From NCBI GenBank assembly GCA_017481065.1, contig JAFUPT010000036.1, forward strand, positions 1-16,296: DNA of 16,296 nt. Direction: 5' to 3'. Each line of letters opens with the position of its first letter. The stretch's first letter is position 1. Shown piece by piece: positions 1-7,036 of the stretch. Below the pieces are notes generated by a model. The model worked only from the letters and a program-made list of their open reading frames with translations, was not told the origin of the DNA and made no database searches. A program made the position numbers and the translations under genes. This DNA is from Clostridia bacterium (lineage in GTDB: Bacteria; Bacillota_A; Clostridia; Christensenellales; Aristaeellaceae).

Positions 1-1586
1 AGCTGCCGCTGGCCCTGGGAAAGGTTCGCGCCGTCGCCCTCGATCACGGTGTCGTAGCCGTGCTCCAGGCGCATGATGAAGGAATGGGCGCTGGCGGTCT
101 TGGCCGCGGCAATCACCTCGTCGTCGGTGGCGTCCAGCCTGCCGTAGCGGATGTTTTCCATGATCGTGCCGGTAAAGAGGTGGGTATCCTGCAATACCAT
201 GGCGATGTTTTCGCGCAGGGTTTCGCGCTTGATGTTGTGAATCTCCACGCCATCGATGGTAATCCTGCCGGATTCTATATCATAGAAGCGGTTCAAAAGA
301 TTCGTAACCGTGGTCTTGCCCGCACCGGTGGAGCCCACGAAGGCGATCTTCTGGCCCGGCCGCGCGTAGAGCGAGATGTTTTTCAGGATGGTCTTGCCCG
401 GCACATAGCTGAAGCTCACATCCTCCAGGATCACATGGCCCGCAATCTTCATATCCACAGCGCCGGCGGCATCCGCCGCCTCCGGCTCCTCATCCATCAC
501 CGCAAACACCCGCTCCGCGCCGGCAAGGGCGGAAAACACGGTGCTCACATGCTGGGAGAGCTCGTTGATGGGCCGGGCAAACTGGTTGGCATAGTTCACG
601 AAGATGGCCAGGCCGCCCACATCGAAGCCCCGGGCCACGCAGAGCACGCCGCCGATGCCCGCCGTGAGGGAATAGCTCACCTTGGATACGTTGCCCATGA
701 TCGGGCCCATGATGCCGCCGAAGAAGAGCGCGCCGATCTGCTTGTCGCGCAGGTCATCGTTCAGCCTGCCGAATTCCTCCTCGCATACTCCTTCATGGTT
801 GAATACCTTTACCACCTTCTGGCCGGCGACGGTCTCCTCAATATAGCCGTTCACCGCGCCGAGGGCACTCTGCTGGGCGGAGAAATACTTCCGGCTGCGC
901 TTCATGATGGCCATGCTCGCCCGCATGAACAGCGGAATGAACACCACGGTGATCAGCGTGAGCCAGATATTGGTGACGCACATCATCACGAAGGTGCCCA
1001 CCAGAGTCACCGCGCCGGAAATCATGGAAAGCACGGAATTATCCAGCATCATGGCGATGTTGTCCACATCGTTGGTGAAGCGGCTCATGATTTCGCCGTT
1101 ATTGTGGGAATCAAAGTAGCACAGCGGCAGCTTCTGCAGCTTGGCAAACAGATCCCGGCGGATGCGCTCCACCGCGCCGCGGGACACGCCCACCATGATG
1201 CGCATCTGGAAAAACGCCGCCAGCACCGCTACCATGTAAATCAGCAGCAGCACAACCAGCATGGAGAGCAGATAGCTCACCCGCTCCGCAGTGCCGAGGC
1301 TTCCATCCGCCACATGGTTCAGGATGGGGCGCAGCATGTAGCTGCCGGCGAGACTCGCCGCAGTGTTGAGCAGCAGGCAGGCGATCACCACCGCCAGCTT
1401 ACCTTCCGATCCCTTCAAATAGGAAAAGATGCGCTTTATGGTCTTGCCCGCGTCCTTGGGTTTGCCCATCGCCGGGCCGCCCGGACCGGGACCGCGCCGG
1501 GGAGCGACCGGGGCCGGGCCATTGCCGTTCACCGCCGCGCCGGTATTATAGCGCTTTCTCAGGTTTTCAAGGCTGCGTCCTGCCAT
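1..1586 (-). CDS. ABC exporter half-transporter, TM288/BmrD-like subunit (partial, 3' end off window)
   Basis: This is the second half of a heterodimeric ABC exporter that probably moves drugs or lipophilic compounds out across the membrane. The visible 528 residues comprise a Gly/Pro-rich N-terminal tail (about 14-45), a six-helix membrane domain (about 60-350) and most of an ATPase domain. Walker A is GSTGAGKTT (418-426), the Q-loop is MVLQD (463-467), and the signature reads LSQGQRQ (522-528), where the window cuts the gene. The signature has Gln where LSGGQ has its first Gly. As known for TM287/288 and BmrCD, this subunit supplies the degenerate signature, while its own Walker B, off the window, should carry the catalytic Glu. 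The ATG follows the neighbour's TAA with no gap (TAAATG), and its ribosome binding site (GGGAGG type) lies inside the end of the upstream gene, so translation is probably coupled. The family call is firm; the substrate is unknown. Confidence 0.95.
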   Translation of the reverse strand, partial: MAGRSLENLRKRYNTGAAVNGNGPAPVAPRRGPGPGGPAMGKPKDAGKTIKRIFSYLKGSEGKLAVVIACLLLNTAASLAGSYMLRPILNHVADGSLGTAERVSYLLSMLVVLLLIYMVAVLAAFFQMRIMVGVSRGAVERIRRDLFAKLQKLPLCYFDSHNNGEIMSRFTNDVDNIAMMLDNSVLSMISGAVTLVGTFVMMCVTNIWLTLITVVFIPLFMRASMAIMKRSRKYFSAQQSALGAVNGYIEETVAGQKVVKVFNHEGVCEEEFGRLNDDLRDKQIGALFFGGIMGPIMGNVSKVSYSLTAGIGGVLCVARGFDVGGLAIFVNYANQFARPINELSQHVSTVFSALAGAERVFAVMDEEPEAADAAGAVDMKIAGHVILEDVSFSYVPGKTILKNISLYARPGQKIAFVGSTGAGKTTVTNLLNRFYDIESGRITIDGVEIHNIKRETLRENIAMVLQDTHLFTGTIMENIRYGRLDATDDEVIAAAKTASAHSFIMRLEHGYDTVIEGDGANLSQGQRQ

Positions 1587-3365
1587 TTATGCTCCCTCCC
1601 TTCCCTCGTCCGCCGCAGACATCTGGGATTCGTAAATCTCGCGGTATTCCTTATTGCCCTTCATCAGCTCGGCATGGCTGCCGATGCCGGTGATTTTGCC
1701 CTCGTCCAGCACCAGGATGCGGTCCGCCTCCATTACGGAGGAGATGCGCTGGGCAATGATGATCTTCGTGGAATCCTTCAATTCATTGGCAAACGCCTTC
1801 CGGATCTGGGCCTCGGTGGCGGTATCCACGGCGCTGGTGGAGTCGTCCAGGATCAGGATCTTCGGCTTCTTCAAAAGCGCCCGGGCGATGCAGAGCCTCT
1901 GCTTCTGACCGCCGGAAACGTTCGTGCCGCCCTGGTCCAACTCATGGTCGTAGCCATCCTTGAAGTTCTCGATAAAGCCGTGGGCGCATGCGCTTCCTGC
2001 GGCAGCCTCGATCTCGGCCATGTCCGCGTCCGCATCACCCCAGCGCAGGTTTTCCTCGATGGTTCCGGAGAAGAGCACGTTCTTCTGCAGCACCATGCCC
2101 ACGCCGTCGCGCAGGTGTTTCAGGCTGTAATCCTTCACATTCACGCCGTCCACCAGCACCTCGCCGGCGTCCACATCGTAGAGCCGGGGAATCATGGATA
2201 CCAGCGTGGTCTTGCCGGAGCCGGTGGAGCCGATGATGCCCAGCGTCTCGCCGGCGCGGATGGTAAAGCTCACATCCTCCAGCACGCTGCCCACGCTGTT
2301 TTTATAGTAGCGGAAGGAAACGTTCCTGAACTCCACATCGCCCTTTTCCACCCTCTTTTCCGGGCATGCGGCGCCTGCATCGTCCAGGTCGATCTTCTCA
2401 TCCAGCACTTCCGAGATGCGCCGCGCCGATGCCAGCGAGCGGGAGGTGACCATAAACAGCATGCTCACCATCATCAGGGACATCAATATCTGGTTGATGT
2501 AAGTAATAAATGCGCTCAGATCGCCCACCAGCATGCTGCCGAAGATCACTTCCCTGCCGCCCAGCCACACCACCAGCACGCTGGTGATGTTCATGATCAG
2601 CATCATCATCGGCATCATCATCACCATCACATGCATGGCGGAGAGGCCGGCCTGCTTGAGTTCGCCGTTGGCGTGGTCAAACTTTTCCTGCTCAAAATCC
2701 TCGCGCACGAAGCTCTTCACCACGCGCACATTGGTCAGGTTTTCCTGAATGCTGGTGTTCAGCGCATCGATCTTGTGCTGCATCTTCGTAAAGCGCGGGA
2801 AGCCCTTGCGGATGATCAGAAACTGCACGATCAGCAGCAGCGGCAGCGTAACCGCCAGCACAGCGGCCAGCCGGGGATTCATCATAATGGTCATCACCAG
2901 CGCGCCGATCAGCATGCCCGGCGAGCGCAGGCACATGCGCAGCAGCATGTTCACGAAGTTCATCAGCTGGGTCACGTCGTTGGTCAGCCGCGTCACCAGA
3001 GAGCCGGTGGAGAAGCGGTCGATATTTGCAAAGGAGAATTTCTGCACCTTGGCAAACACATCCCTGCGCAGGTCCGCGGCAAAATTCACCGCCGCCTTCG
3101 CGCCGAAGTAAGCGCCGCCCACGCCGCCCAGCATCATGATGATGGAGCTGAGCACCATCATGGCGCAGATGAACACAATTCTTCCGATATTTGCGCCCGC
3201 CACGCCGTTGTTGATGATATCGGCATACAATTTGGGCAGCACGATTTCTCCCACAACCTCAATGATCATGCACAGCGGCCCCAGCACGAAATACTTCCAA
3301 TAGGGCCTGACGTATTTTCCCCAGCGCCCCAGCAGCTGGCCCCGCTTCATTTTCGACAGCTTCAA
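1587..3365 (-). CDS. ABC exporter half-transporter, TM287/BmrC-like subunit with degenerate ATP site
   Basis: A 592-residue half-transporter that pairs with the adjacent ABC gene as an inner-membrane exporter. The membrane domain covers about residues 20-315 and the ATPase domain about 340-580. Walker A is GSTGSGKTT (379-387), the signature is VSGGQKQ (483-489) and Walker B is ILILDD (503-508). The usual catalytic Glu is Asp508, and the H-loop His is Gln539 (IIAQRISSV). Both changes are the known mark of the non-catalytic site in asymmetric exporters, so the protein is intact rather than decayed. The start is TTG at 3365, inside the marR stop as TTGA, giving a 4-base overlap with a GGAG 11 bases upstream; the next ATG (3350) has no ribosome binding site. 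The tight overlaps with marR and the second ABC gene indicate one operon under MarR control. Substrate not readable from sequence. Confidence 0.95.
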   Translation of the reverse strand: MKLSKMKRGQLLGRWGKYVRPYWKYFVLGPLCMIIEVVGEIVLPKLYADIINNGVAGANIGRIVFICAMMVLSSIIMMLGGVGGAYFGAKAAVNFAADLRRDVFAKVQKFSFANIDRFSTGSLVTRLTNDVTQLMNFVNMLLRMCLRSPGMLIGALVMTIMMNPRLAAVLAVTLPLLLIVQFLIIRKGFPRFTKMQHKIDALNTSIQENLTNVRVVKSFVREDFEQEKFDHANGELKQAGLSAMHVMVMMMPMMMLIMNITSVLVVWLGGREVIFGSMLVGDLSAFITYINQILMSLMMVSMLFMVTSRSLASARRISEVLDEKIDLDDAGAACPEKRVEKGDVEFRNVSFRYYKNSVGSVLEDVSFTIRAGETLGIIGSTGSGKTTLVSMIPRLYDVDAGEVLVDGVNVKDYSLKHLRDGVGMVLQKNVLFSGTIEENLRWGDADADMAEIEAAAGSACAHGFIENFKDGYDHELDQGGTNVSGGQKQRLCIARALLKKPKILILDDSTSAVDTATEAQIRKAFANELKDSTKIIIAQRISSVMEADRILVLDEGKITGIGSHAELMKGNKEYREIYESQMSAADEGREGA

Positions 3366-3823
3366 TTCTGCTTCATCTCCTTTTCCGCCTGCTCAAGTCG
3401 CGCGATATTATCAAACATTTTTTTCAGAAGCCCCTGCAGCTGGTCCAGCTCCTCCGTGGAAAAGCCCTCGAAGCTGCATGCATCCACGCCCTGCACCATG
3501 CATTTGCCCTTGCGGAGCACCGCTTCGCCCAGGGATGTGATGGTGATCTCGTTGCGCCTGCCGTCGGTGCTGCTGTCGGCGCGCTCGATGTAGCCGCCCG
3601 CCTCCAGGTTCTTCAGCGTCCGCGCCACCAGCGCCGGGCTCACGTTCAGCTCCTCCGCCAGCCTCGCCTGGGAAAGTATCCTGCCCATGCGGGACAGGTG
3701 CACCAGCATCAAATGCTGGCTGGGATGTATGCCCAGTTCCTGAATCCTGCCATCGATAATCCTGTGGCGCATCCTGCCGATCTGCATCTGCAGCATGCAG
3801 AGCTTCTGGTATCGGTCTTCCAT
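3362..3823 (-). CDS. MarR-family transcriptional regulator
   Basis: A 153-residue winged-helix DNA-binding protein of the MarR family, normally a dimeric repressor released by small ligands or oxidation. The helix-turn-helix spans about residues 51-74 (SQARLAEELNVSPALVARTL) and the wing carries the family's DGRR motif (87-90), with helical dimerisation segments at both ends. The N-terminal part contains Cys9, but nothing shows redox sensing. It is the first gene of the exporter operon and overlaps the first ABC gene by 4 bases. The ribosome binding site is modest (GGCGGGA, about 6 bases before the ATG). A GTTAAC-based near-palindrome sits between the predicted start of transcription and this gene, which suggests it represses its own operon. 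The ligand is probably an exporter substrate; that is inference from gene order. Confidence 0.95.
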   Translation of the reverse strand: MEDRYQKLCMLQMQIGRMRHRIIDGRIQELGIHPSQHLMLVHLSRMGRILSQARLAEELNVSPALVARTLKNLEAGGYIERADSSTDGRRNEITITSLGEAVLRKGKCMVQGVDACSFEGFSTEELDQLQGLLKKMFDNIARLEQAEKEMKQN

Positions 3824-3840
3824 GTTTATCCCGCCTTTTC

Positions 3841-3854
3841 GTTAACAGGTTAAC
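3841..3854. promoter_or_regulatory. Candidate MarR operator (GTTAAC tandem near-palindrome)
   Basis: The sequence GTTAACAGGTTAAC is two copies of the palindrome GTTAAC separated by AG, and is itself a near-perfect inverted repeat. It lies about 10-25 bases downstream of the predicted marR transcription start and 18 bases before the marR ATG, where a bound repressor would block elongation or initiation. Assigning it to the adjacent MarR is inference from position and symmetry. Confidence 0.55.
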
Positions 3855-3871
3855 ATTTTTCCATAGCGATG

Positions 3872-3880
3872 ATTATAGCA
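3872..3880 (-). promoter_or_regulatory. marR-ABC operon promoter (extended -10)
   Basis: The minus strand reads TGCTATAAT, a perfect sigma-A -10 with the TGn extension. No good -35 is present 16-18 bases upstream, as expected for an extended -10 promoter. Transcription should start near 3865, just upstream of the GTTAAC operator candidate. Confidence 0.6.
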
Positions 3881-3932
3881 CTCTTTCCCATCCGGAAAAG
3901 CATGCTTTCGTTGCTGCTGGGTAAATTTACGA

Positions 3933-3961
3933 TTTACATTTTTCCCCGGACATGCTATCAT
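3933..3961 (+). promoter_or_regulatory. Promoter of the small secreted-protein gene
   Basis: TTTACA (3933-3938), a 17-base spacer ending in TGC, then TATCAT (3956-3961). The predicted start near 3968 leaves a very short leader ahead of the GGAGG ribosome binding site at 3971-3975. It diverges from the marR promoter about 55 bases away. Confidence 0.6.
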
Positions 3962-3984
3962 GGGAATATAGGAGGTATCGCCTT

Positions 3985-4512
3985 ATGAAACGCCTGTTCA
4001 GCATTTTCATGCTTTTGATCATTCTGCCCTGCTTTGCCCTCGCTGAAACCGCGCTCACGCTGGTCTCCCCCACGCCCAGCATCGCCCCCCTCGGCACGGA
4101 ATTTTCCTGCGAAGCCTTCATCGTCTACCTGCCCTTCGGCATGGAGCCCCTCGATGAAGCCGCCCTCGCCGGTTACGACGCCGCCGTGCAGGCCGGTTTC
4201 CCCGATACCGCCCAGACCCTGCTGGCCGCATCCGATCCCGCCGGGGAAGCCGTGGCCTGCTTTGCGCTGATGGATTCCCAGCAGACCTCCATCGAAGCCG
4301 CCCGGGAGGCCGCCGCCACCATCCTCGGCAGCCCCGACAGCGCCCAGGAGATTATTTTCGGCGCAAACACCGCCGCGGGCTTTGCCTGCGCCGTGGAGGA
4401 TATCACCTTCCGCCTCTATTTCTTCTCCAACGGCAGCCAGCTGCTGCTGGTCAGCGCCAGCGGCCTCGGCGACGCCGAAGTGGAAACCATGCTCTCCACG
4501 CTGGATTTCTGA
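3985..4512 (+). CDS. Small secreted protein of unknown function
   Basis: A 175-residue protein that I do not recognise. Residues 1-20 form a clear Sec signal peptide (MKRLFSIFMLL..., hydrophobic core, cleavage likely after ALA at 18-20). The Cys at 16 is preceded by Pro, so it does not make a proper lipobox and I favour a secreted protein over a lipoprotein. The mature part is Ala-rich and acidic, about 155 residues, with no catalytic motif visible; its C-terminal half (ITFRLYFFSNGSQLLLVSASG) looks like a small alpha/beta fold. The start is the ATG at 3985, with GGAGG nine bases upstream; an earlier in-frame ATG (3952) lies before the predicted transcription start. It has its own promoter and terminator, so it is monocistronic and divergent from marR. 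That arrangement alone does not show MarR control. Confidence 0.85.
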   Translation: MKRLFSIFMLLIILPCFALAETALTLVSPTPSIAPLGTEFSCEAFIVYLPFGMEPLDEAALAGYDAAVQAGFPDTAQTLLAASDPAGEAVACFALMDSQQTSIEAAREAAATILGSPDSAQEIIFGANTAAGFACAVEDITFRLYFFSNGSQLLLVSASGLGDAEVETMLSTLDF

Positions 4513-4524
4513 CGCAGGCTTTTG

Positions 4525-4548
4525 GGGGACGTTGGAGACAGTGTCCCC
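4525..4548 (+). repeat. Hairpin GGGGAC/GTCCCC downstream of the secreted-protein gene
   Basis: GGGGAC (4525-4530) can pair with GTCCCC (4543-4548) around a 12-base loop. There is no T-run, so it is not a terminator by itself. It may stabilise the 3' end of the mRNA or belong to an intergenic repeat; only the inverted repeat is directly visible. Confidence 0.4.
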
Positions 4549-4564
4549 TTGGAAACCCCAGAAT

Positions 4565-4597
4565 AAAAAATCATGCCGGACAGCGGCATGATTTTTT
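4565..4597. terminator. Bidirectional intrinsic terminator after the secreted-protein gene
   Basis: An 8-base perfect stem, ATCATGCC (4570-4577) with GGCATGAT (4585-4592), has a 7-base loop. It is flanked by A6 on the left and T6 on the right, so it can work on either strand. On the plus strand it ends the 3985-4512 transcript. Confidence 0.85.
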
Positions 4598-4615
4598 GAT
4601 ATACGGGTGAATTCT

Positions 4616-4665
4616 TGGCTCCCCTGTGCAAGGTAAGCTGTCTGCGAAGCAGACTGAGGGGTTGT
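4616..4665. repeat. Candidate dispersed intergenic repeat (TGGCTCCCC...GAGGGGTTGTT)
   Basis: The segment begins TTGGCTCCCCTG, contains the perfect stem GTCTGC-GAA-GCAGAC (4640-4654), and ends ACTGAGGGGTTGTT, with CCCC (4621-4624) able to close on GGGG (4658-4661). From memory it resembles intergenic hairpin repeats seen many times in gut Clostridia genomes. Only one copy lies in this window, so the repeat status is not shown here. Confidence 0.5.
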
Positions 4666-4732
4666 TTATCCCCAATCTCGTTTTCAAAACCAGATCATTT
4701 CAAATTTTATATCGCTTCATCCCAATTTCCAG

Positions 4733-4762
4733 TTGACTGTATCCCCTTGATTATGCTACAAT
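4733..4762 (+). promoter_or_regulatory. Promoter of the first degV gene
   Basis: TTGACT (4733-4738), an 18-base spacer ending in TGC, then TACAAT (4757-4762). The predicted start near 4769 precedes the GGAGG ribosome binding site at 4785-4789 and the ATG at 4797. Confidence 0.7.
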
Positions 4763-4796
4763 TAATTCCAGCTTACGAATCACCGGAGGGAAAACG

Positions 4797-5669
4797 ATGG
4801 CTGAATATGTACTTTTTACCGATTCCTGCTGCGACCTGACCGACGCGCTGGCCAAGGAAATGCAGCTTACCGTGCTGCCCCTGAGCGTGCACATGGATGA
4901 TGAAACCTACCAGAATCTGCTGGATGAAAGCGAAATCACCTACAAGGATTTCTATGCCAAGCTGCCCGGCGTGAAGGATGTAAAGACCTCCGCCGTAAAC
5001 CAGCAGGCCTTCACCGATGCCATGGAGCCCATCCTGCAGTCCGGCAGGGACCTGCTCTACATCGGCTTCTCCTCCGGCCTGAGCGGCACCTATTCCGCAG
5101 GCGCGCTGGCGGCCCAGGAGCTTGCCGAAAAATATCCCGAACGCAAGATTTATGCCGTGGACAGCCTCTGCGCCTCCCTCGGCCAGGGCATGTATGTCTA
5201 TCTCGCCTGGCAGAAGAAGTGCGCGGGCGCAACCATTGAAGAAGTGCGGGATTACCTGGAAGAAATCAAGATGAACCTCTGCCACTGGTTCACCGTAAAT
5301 GATCTCTTCCACCTGAAGAAGGGCGGCCGCGTCAGCGCCACCACCGCCATCCTCGGCTCCATGCTGAGCATCAAGCCGGTGATGCATGTGGATGATGAAG
5401 GCCATCTCACCCTCGTCAGCAAGGCCCGCGGCCGCAAGGCTTCCATCAAGCAGCTGCTGCAGGAAATGAAGAACACCGCCATCGATCCCGAAAACCAGGT
5501 GATCTTCATCTCCCACGGCGATGCGCAGGATGACGCCGAATACCTCGGCGATATGATCCGCAAGGAGCTGCATGTAAAGGACGTCATCATCAATTATGTC
5601 GGCCCCGTCATCGGCGCCCATGCAGGCCCCGGCGTTATCGCGCTGTTCTTCCTCGGCACCAAGCGATAA
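4797..5669 (+). CDS. DegV family fatty-acid-binding protein (first copy)
   Basis: A 290-residue cytoplasmic DegV/FakB-type protein. In studied Firmicutes such proteins bind a fatty acid and present it to the FakA kinase for phosphorylation and use in phospholipid synthesis. Family marks visible here are the N-terminal TDSCCDL (8-14), the lipid-pocket loop with KTSAV (63-67), the glycine/serine loop FSSGLSGTYSAG (91-102), and the GGRVSATTAILGSMLSIKPV segment (176-195). The length is normal for the family. The start is secure: GGAGG lies seven bases before the ATG and a good promoter is upstream. No fakA is in the window. A second DegV gene lies 3 kb downstream, which fits the common situation of several FakB-like proteins with different acyl preferences. 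Which fatty acid it binds cannot be read from the sequence. Confidence 0.95.
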   Translation: MAEYVLFTDSCCDLTDALAKEMQLTVLPLSVHMDDETYQNLLDESEITYKDFYAKLPGVKDVKTSAVNQQAFTDAMEPILQSGRDLLYIGFSSGLSGTYSAGALAAQELAEKYPERKIYAVDSLCASLGQGMYVYLAWQKKCAGATIEEVRDYLEEIKMNLCHWFTVNDLFHLKKGGRVSATTAILGSMLSIKPVMHVDDEGHLTLVSKARGRKASIKQLLQEMKNTAIDPENQVIFISHGDAQDDAEYLGDMIRKELHVKDVIINYVGPVIGAHAGPGVIALFFLGTKR

Positions 5670-5740
5670 ATCGTGAAGGGGAACAACTCCCCTTCGCTGC
5701 ACACCCCGTGCCCGCCGCGCATGTCGCCGGACACGATTTA
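5667..5740. other. Structured element spanning the degV stop codon
   Basis: A perfect 9-base inverted repeat, TAAATCGTG (5667-5675) with CACGATTTA (5732-5740), begins with the degV stop codon. It encloses a strong hairpin (AAGGGG 5676-5681 with CCCCTT 5689-5694) and a smaller one (GCAC 5699-5702 with GTGC 5708-5711), giving a multi-branched fold immediately before the terminator. It could protect the mRNA 3' end, be a small RNA or be an intergenic repeat. The pairing is directly visible; the role is unknown. Confidence 0.5.
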
Positions 5741-5750
5741 AAATCAGCCG

Positions 5751-5790
5751 CCCCGAAGCAGATGCCATAAAGTGTTTTGCTTCGGGGTTC
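5751..5790 (+). terminator. Intrinsic terminator after the first degV gene
   Basis: A 10-base perfect stem, CCCCGAAGCA (5751-5760) with TGCTTCGGGG (5778-5787), has a 17-base loop. T-rich sequence follows (TTCTTTG, then further T-runs to about 5815). The loop is longer than usual. Confidence 0.75.
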
Positions 5791-5835
5791 TTTGTATTTT
5801 CTTTTTGTTTTTTGCTTTCCATCAATCCCGGTCTG

Positions 5836-5844
5836 TGCTATAAT
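5836..5844 (+). promoter_or_regulatory. Promoter of the mtlD-like operon (extended -10)
   Basis: TGCTATAAT, a perfect -10 (5839-5844) with the TGn extension. No convincing -35 lies at the right distance (TTGCTT at 5812-5817 is 21 bases away). Transcription should start near 5851, ahead of the AGAAGGG ribosome binding site (about 5867-5873). Confidence 0.65.
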
Positions 5845-5881
5845 CTATCTGTATAATTTTGCAGAAAGAAGGGTTTTCCCC

Positions 5882-7036
5882 ATGAAAAAGGCAGTTATGT
5901 ACGGCGGCGGCAACATCGGCCGCGGTTTCATCGGCAAGGTATTCGCAGATTCCGGCTATGAAGTCGTCTTCCTGGATATCATGCAGGCCCTGATCGACGA
6001 AATGAACCGCCGCGGCGAATACACCGTGCGCATCGTTTCCAACGCTGAAACCGTGAACACCACCGTTAAGCCCGTCCGCGCCGTAAATTCCAGCACTGAC
6101 GCCGCCATCGATGAAATCGTCACCTGCGATATCATGGCCACCGCCGTCGGCGTAAATATCCTGCCCCGCATCGCGCCCGTGATCGCCAAGGGTGTGGTCG
6201 CCCGCATGGAAAAGACCGGCAAGCCCCTGGACATCATCCTCTGCGAAAACCAGCTGGAGGCCGATATCCTGATGCGCGGCTGGATCTATGAATGCCTGAA
6301 CGACGAGCAGAAGGCATGGTGCGATAAGAACCTGGGCCTGGTGGAAGCCTCCATCGGCCGCATGGTGCCGCCGCTCACCCCCGAAATGCGCGCGCAGGAC
6401 CCGCTGCTGATCTGCGTGGAGCCCTACTGCGAGCTGCCCGTGGACAAGGATTCCTTCCGCGGCGAAATTCCGGAGCTCACCGGCCTGATCCCCTACACTC
6501 CCTTTGAGTTCTACATCAAGCGCAAGCTCTTCCTGCACAACGGCGGCCATGCCACCTGCGCCTGGCTGGGCTTCCAGAAGGGCTATGATTACATCTGGGA
6601 AGCCATCGCCGATCCGGAAATCTATGAAACCGCCAAGGCTGCCATGAACTGCAGCGCCCAGGCCCTGATCAAGAAATTCGGCGAAGAGATCCGCGAAAAT
6701 GTGGAAAACAACGTTGTAGACCTGCTCTTCCGCTTCCAGAACAAGGCCCTGAAGGACACCGTCTCCCGCGTGGGCGCGGACCCCGTGCGCAAGCTCCGCA
6801 GGAACGACCGCATCGTTGGCGCGGCCCTCTTCGCCATGGAGCAGGGCATCGATCCCAGCCCCATCGTGCGCGGCATCGTTGCCGGCCTGAAGTTTGCCAT
6901 GCCCGGCGATCCTACCGCTCCCGAAGTGCAGGAAGCCCTCAAGGAGCAGGGCGTCGATTATGTGATCGAGCATTACATGGGCCTCACCAAGGATGAACCC
7001 CTCTTCGCCATGATCAAGGAAGCCTGGGAAGCATGA
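5882..7036 (+). CDS. mtlD: Mannitol-1-phosphate 5-dehydrogenase-like polyol-phosphate dehydrogenase
   Basis: A 384-residue NAD-dependent long-chain polyol dehydrogenase. MtlD interconverts mannitol 1-phosphate and fructose 6-phosphate in the cytoplasm. The N-terminal Rossmann fold shows GGGNIGRGFIG (8-18), close to the GAGNIGRGFIG of known MtlD. The catalytic triad of the family is visible as Lys215, Asn220 and His223, with the characteristic K-x4-N-x2-H spacing. The length is typical. The ATG at 5882 is preceded by AGAAGGG; longer in-frame starts lie upstream of the promoter. The gene overlaps the following peptidase gene by 4 bases (ATGA). There is no mannitol PTS, regulator or other sugar gene nearby, so the physiological substrate could be another polyol phosphate. 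The enzyme family is secure; the exact substrate is inference. Confidence 0.88.
   Translation: MKKAVMYGGGNIGRGFIGKVFADSGYEVVFLDIMQALIDEMNRRGEYTVRIVSNAETVNTTVKPVRAVNSSTDAAIDEIVTCDIMATAVGVNILPRIAPVIAKGVVARMEKTGKPLDIILCENQLEADILMRGWIYECLNDEQKAWCDKNLGLVEASIGRMVPPLTPEMRAQDPLLICVEPYCELPVDKDSFRGEIPELTGLIPYTPFEFYIKRKLFLHNGGHATCAWLGFQKGYDYIWEAIADPEIYETAKAAMNCSAQALIKKFGEEIRENVENNVVDLLFRFQNKALKDTVSRVGADPVRKLRRNDRIVGAALFAMEQGIDPSPIVRGIVAGLKFAMPGDPTAPEVQEALKEQGVDYVIEHYMGLTKDEPLFAMIKEAWEA

Noticed and set aside
60..3593. A very long plus-strand open frame (1177 codons) rich in His, Gln and Ala opposite the ABC and marR genes.
   Set aside because: It is the antisense shadow of GC-rich minus-strand genes; the His-runs arise from ATG-rich Met codons read backwards. 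The minus-strand proteins have full family motifs.
3985..4050. Possible lipoprotein signal (Cys16) in the small secreted protein.
   Set aside because: Pro precedes the Cys, which does not fit a lipobox, while a standard ALA cleavage site follows at residues 18-20.
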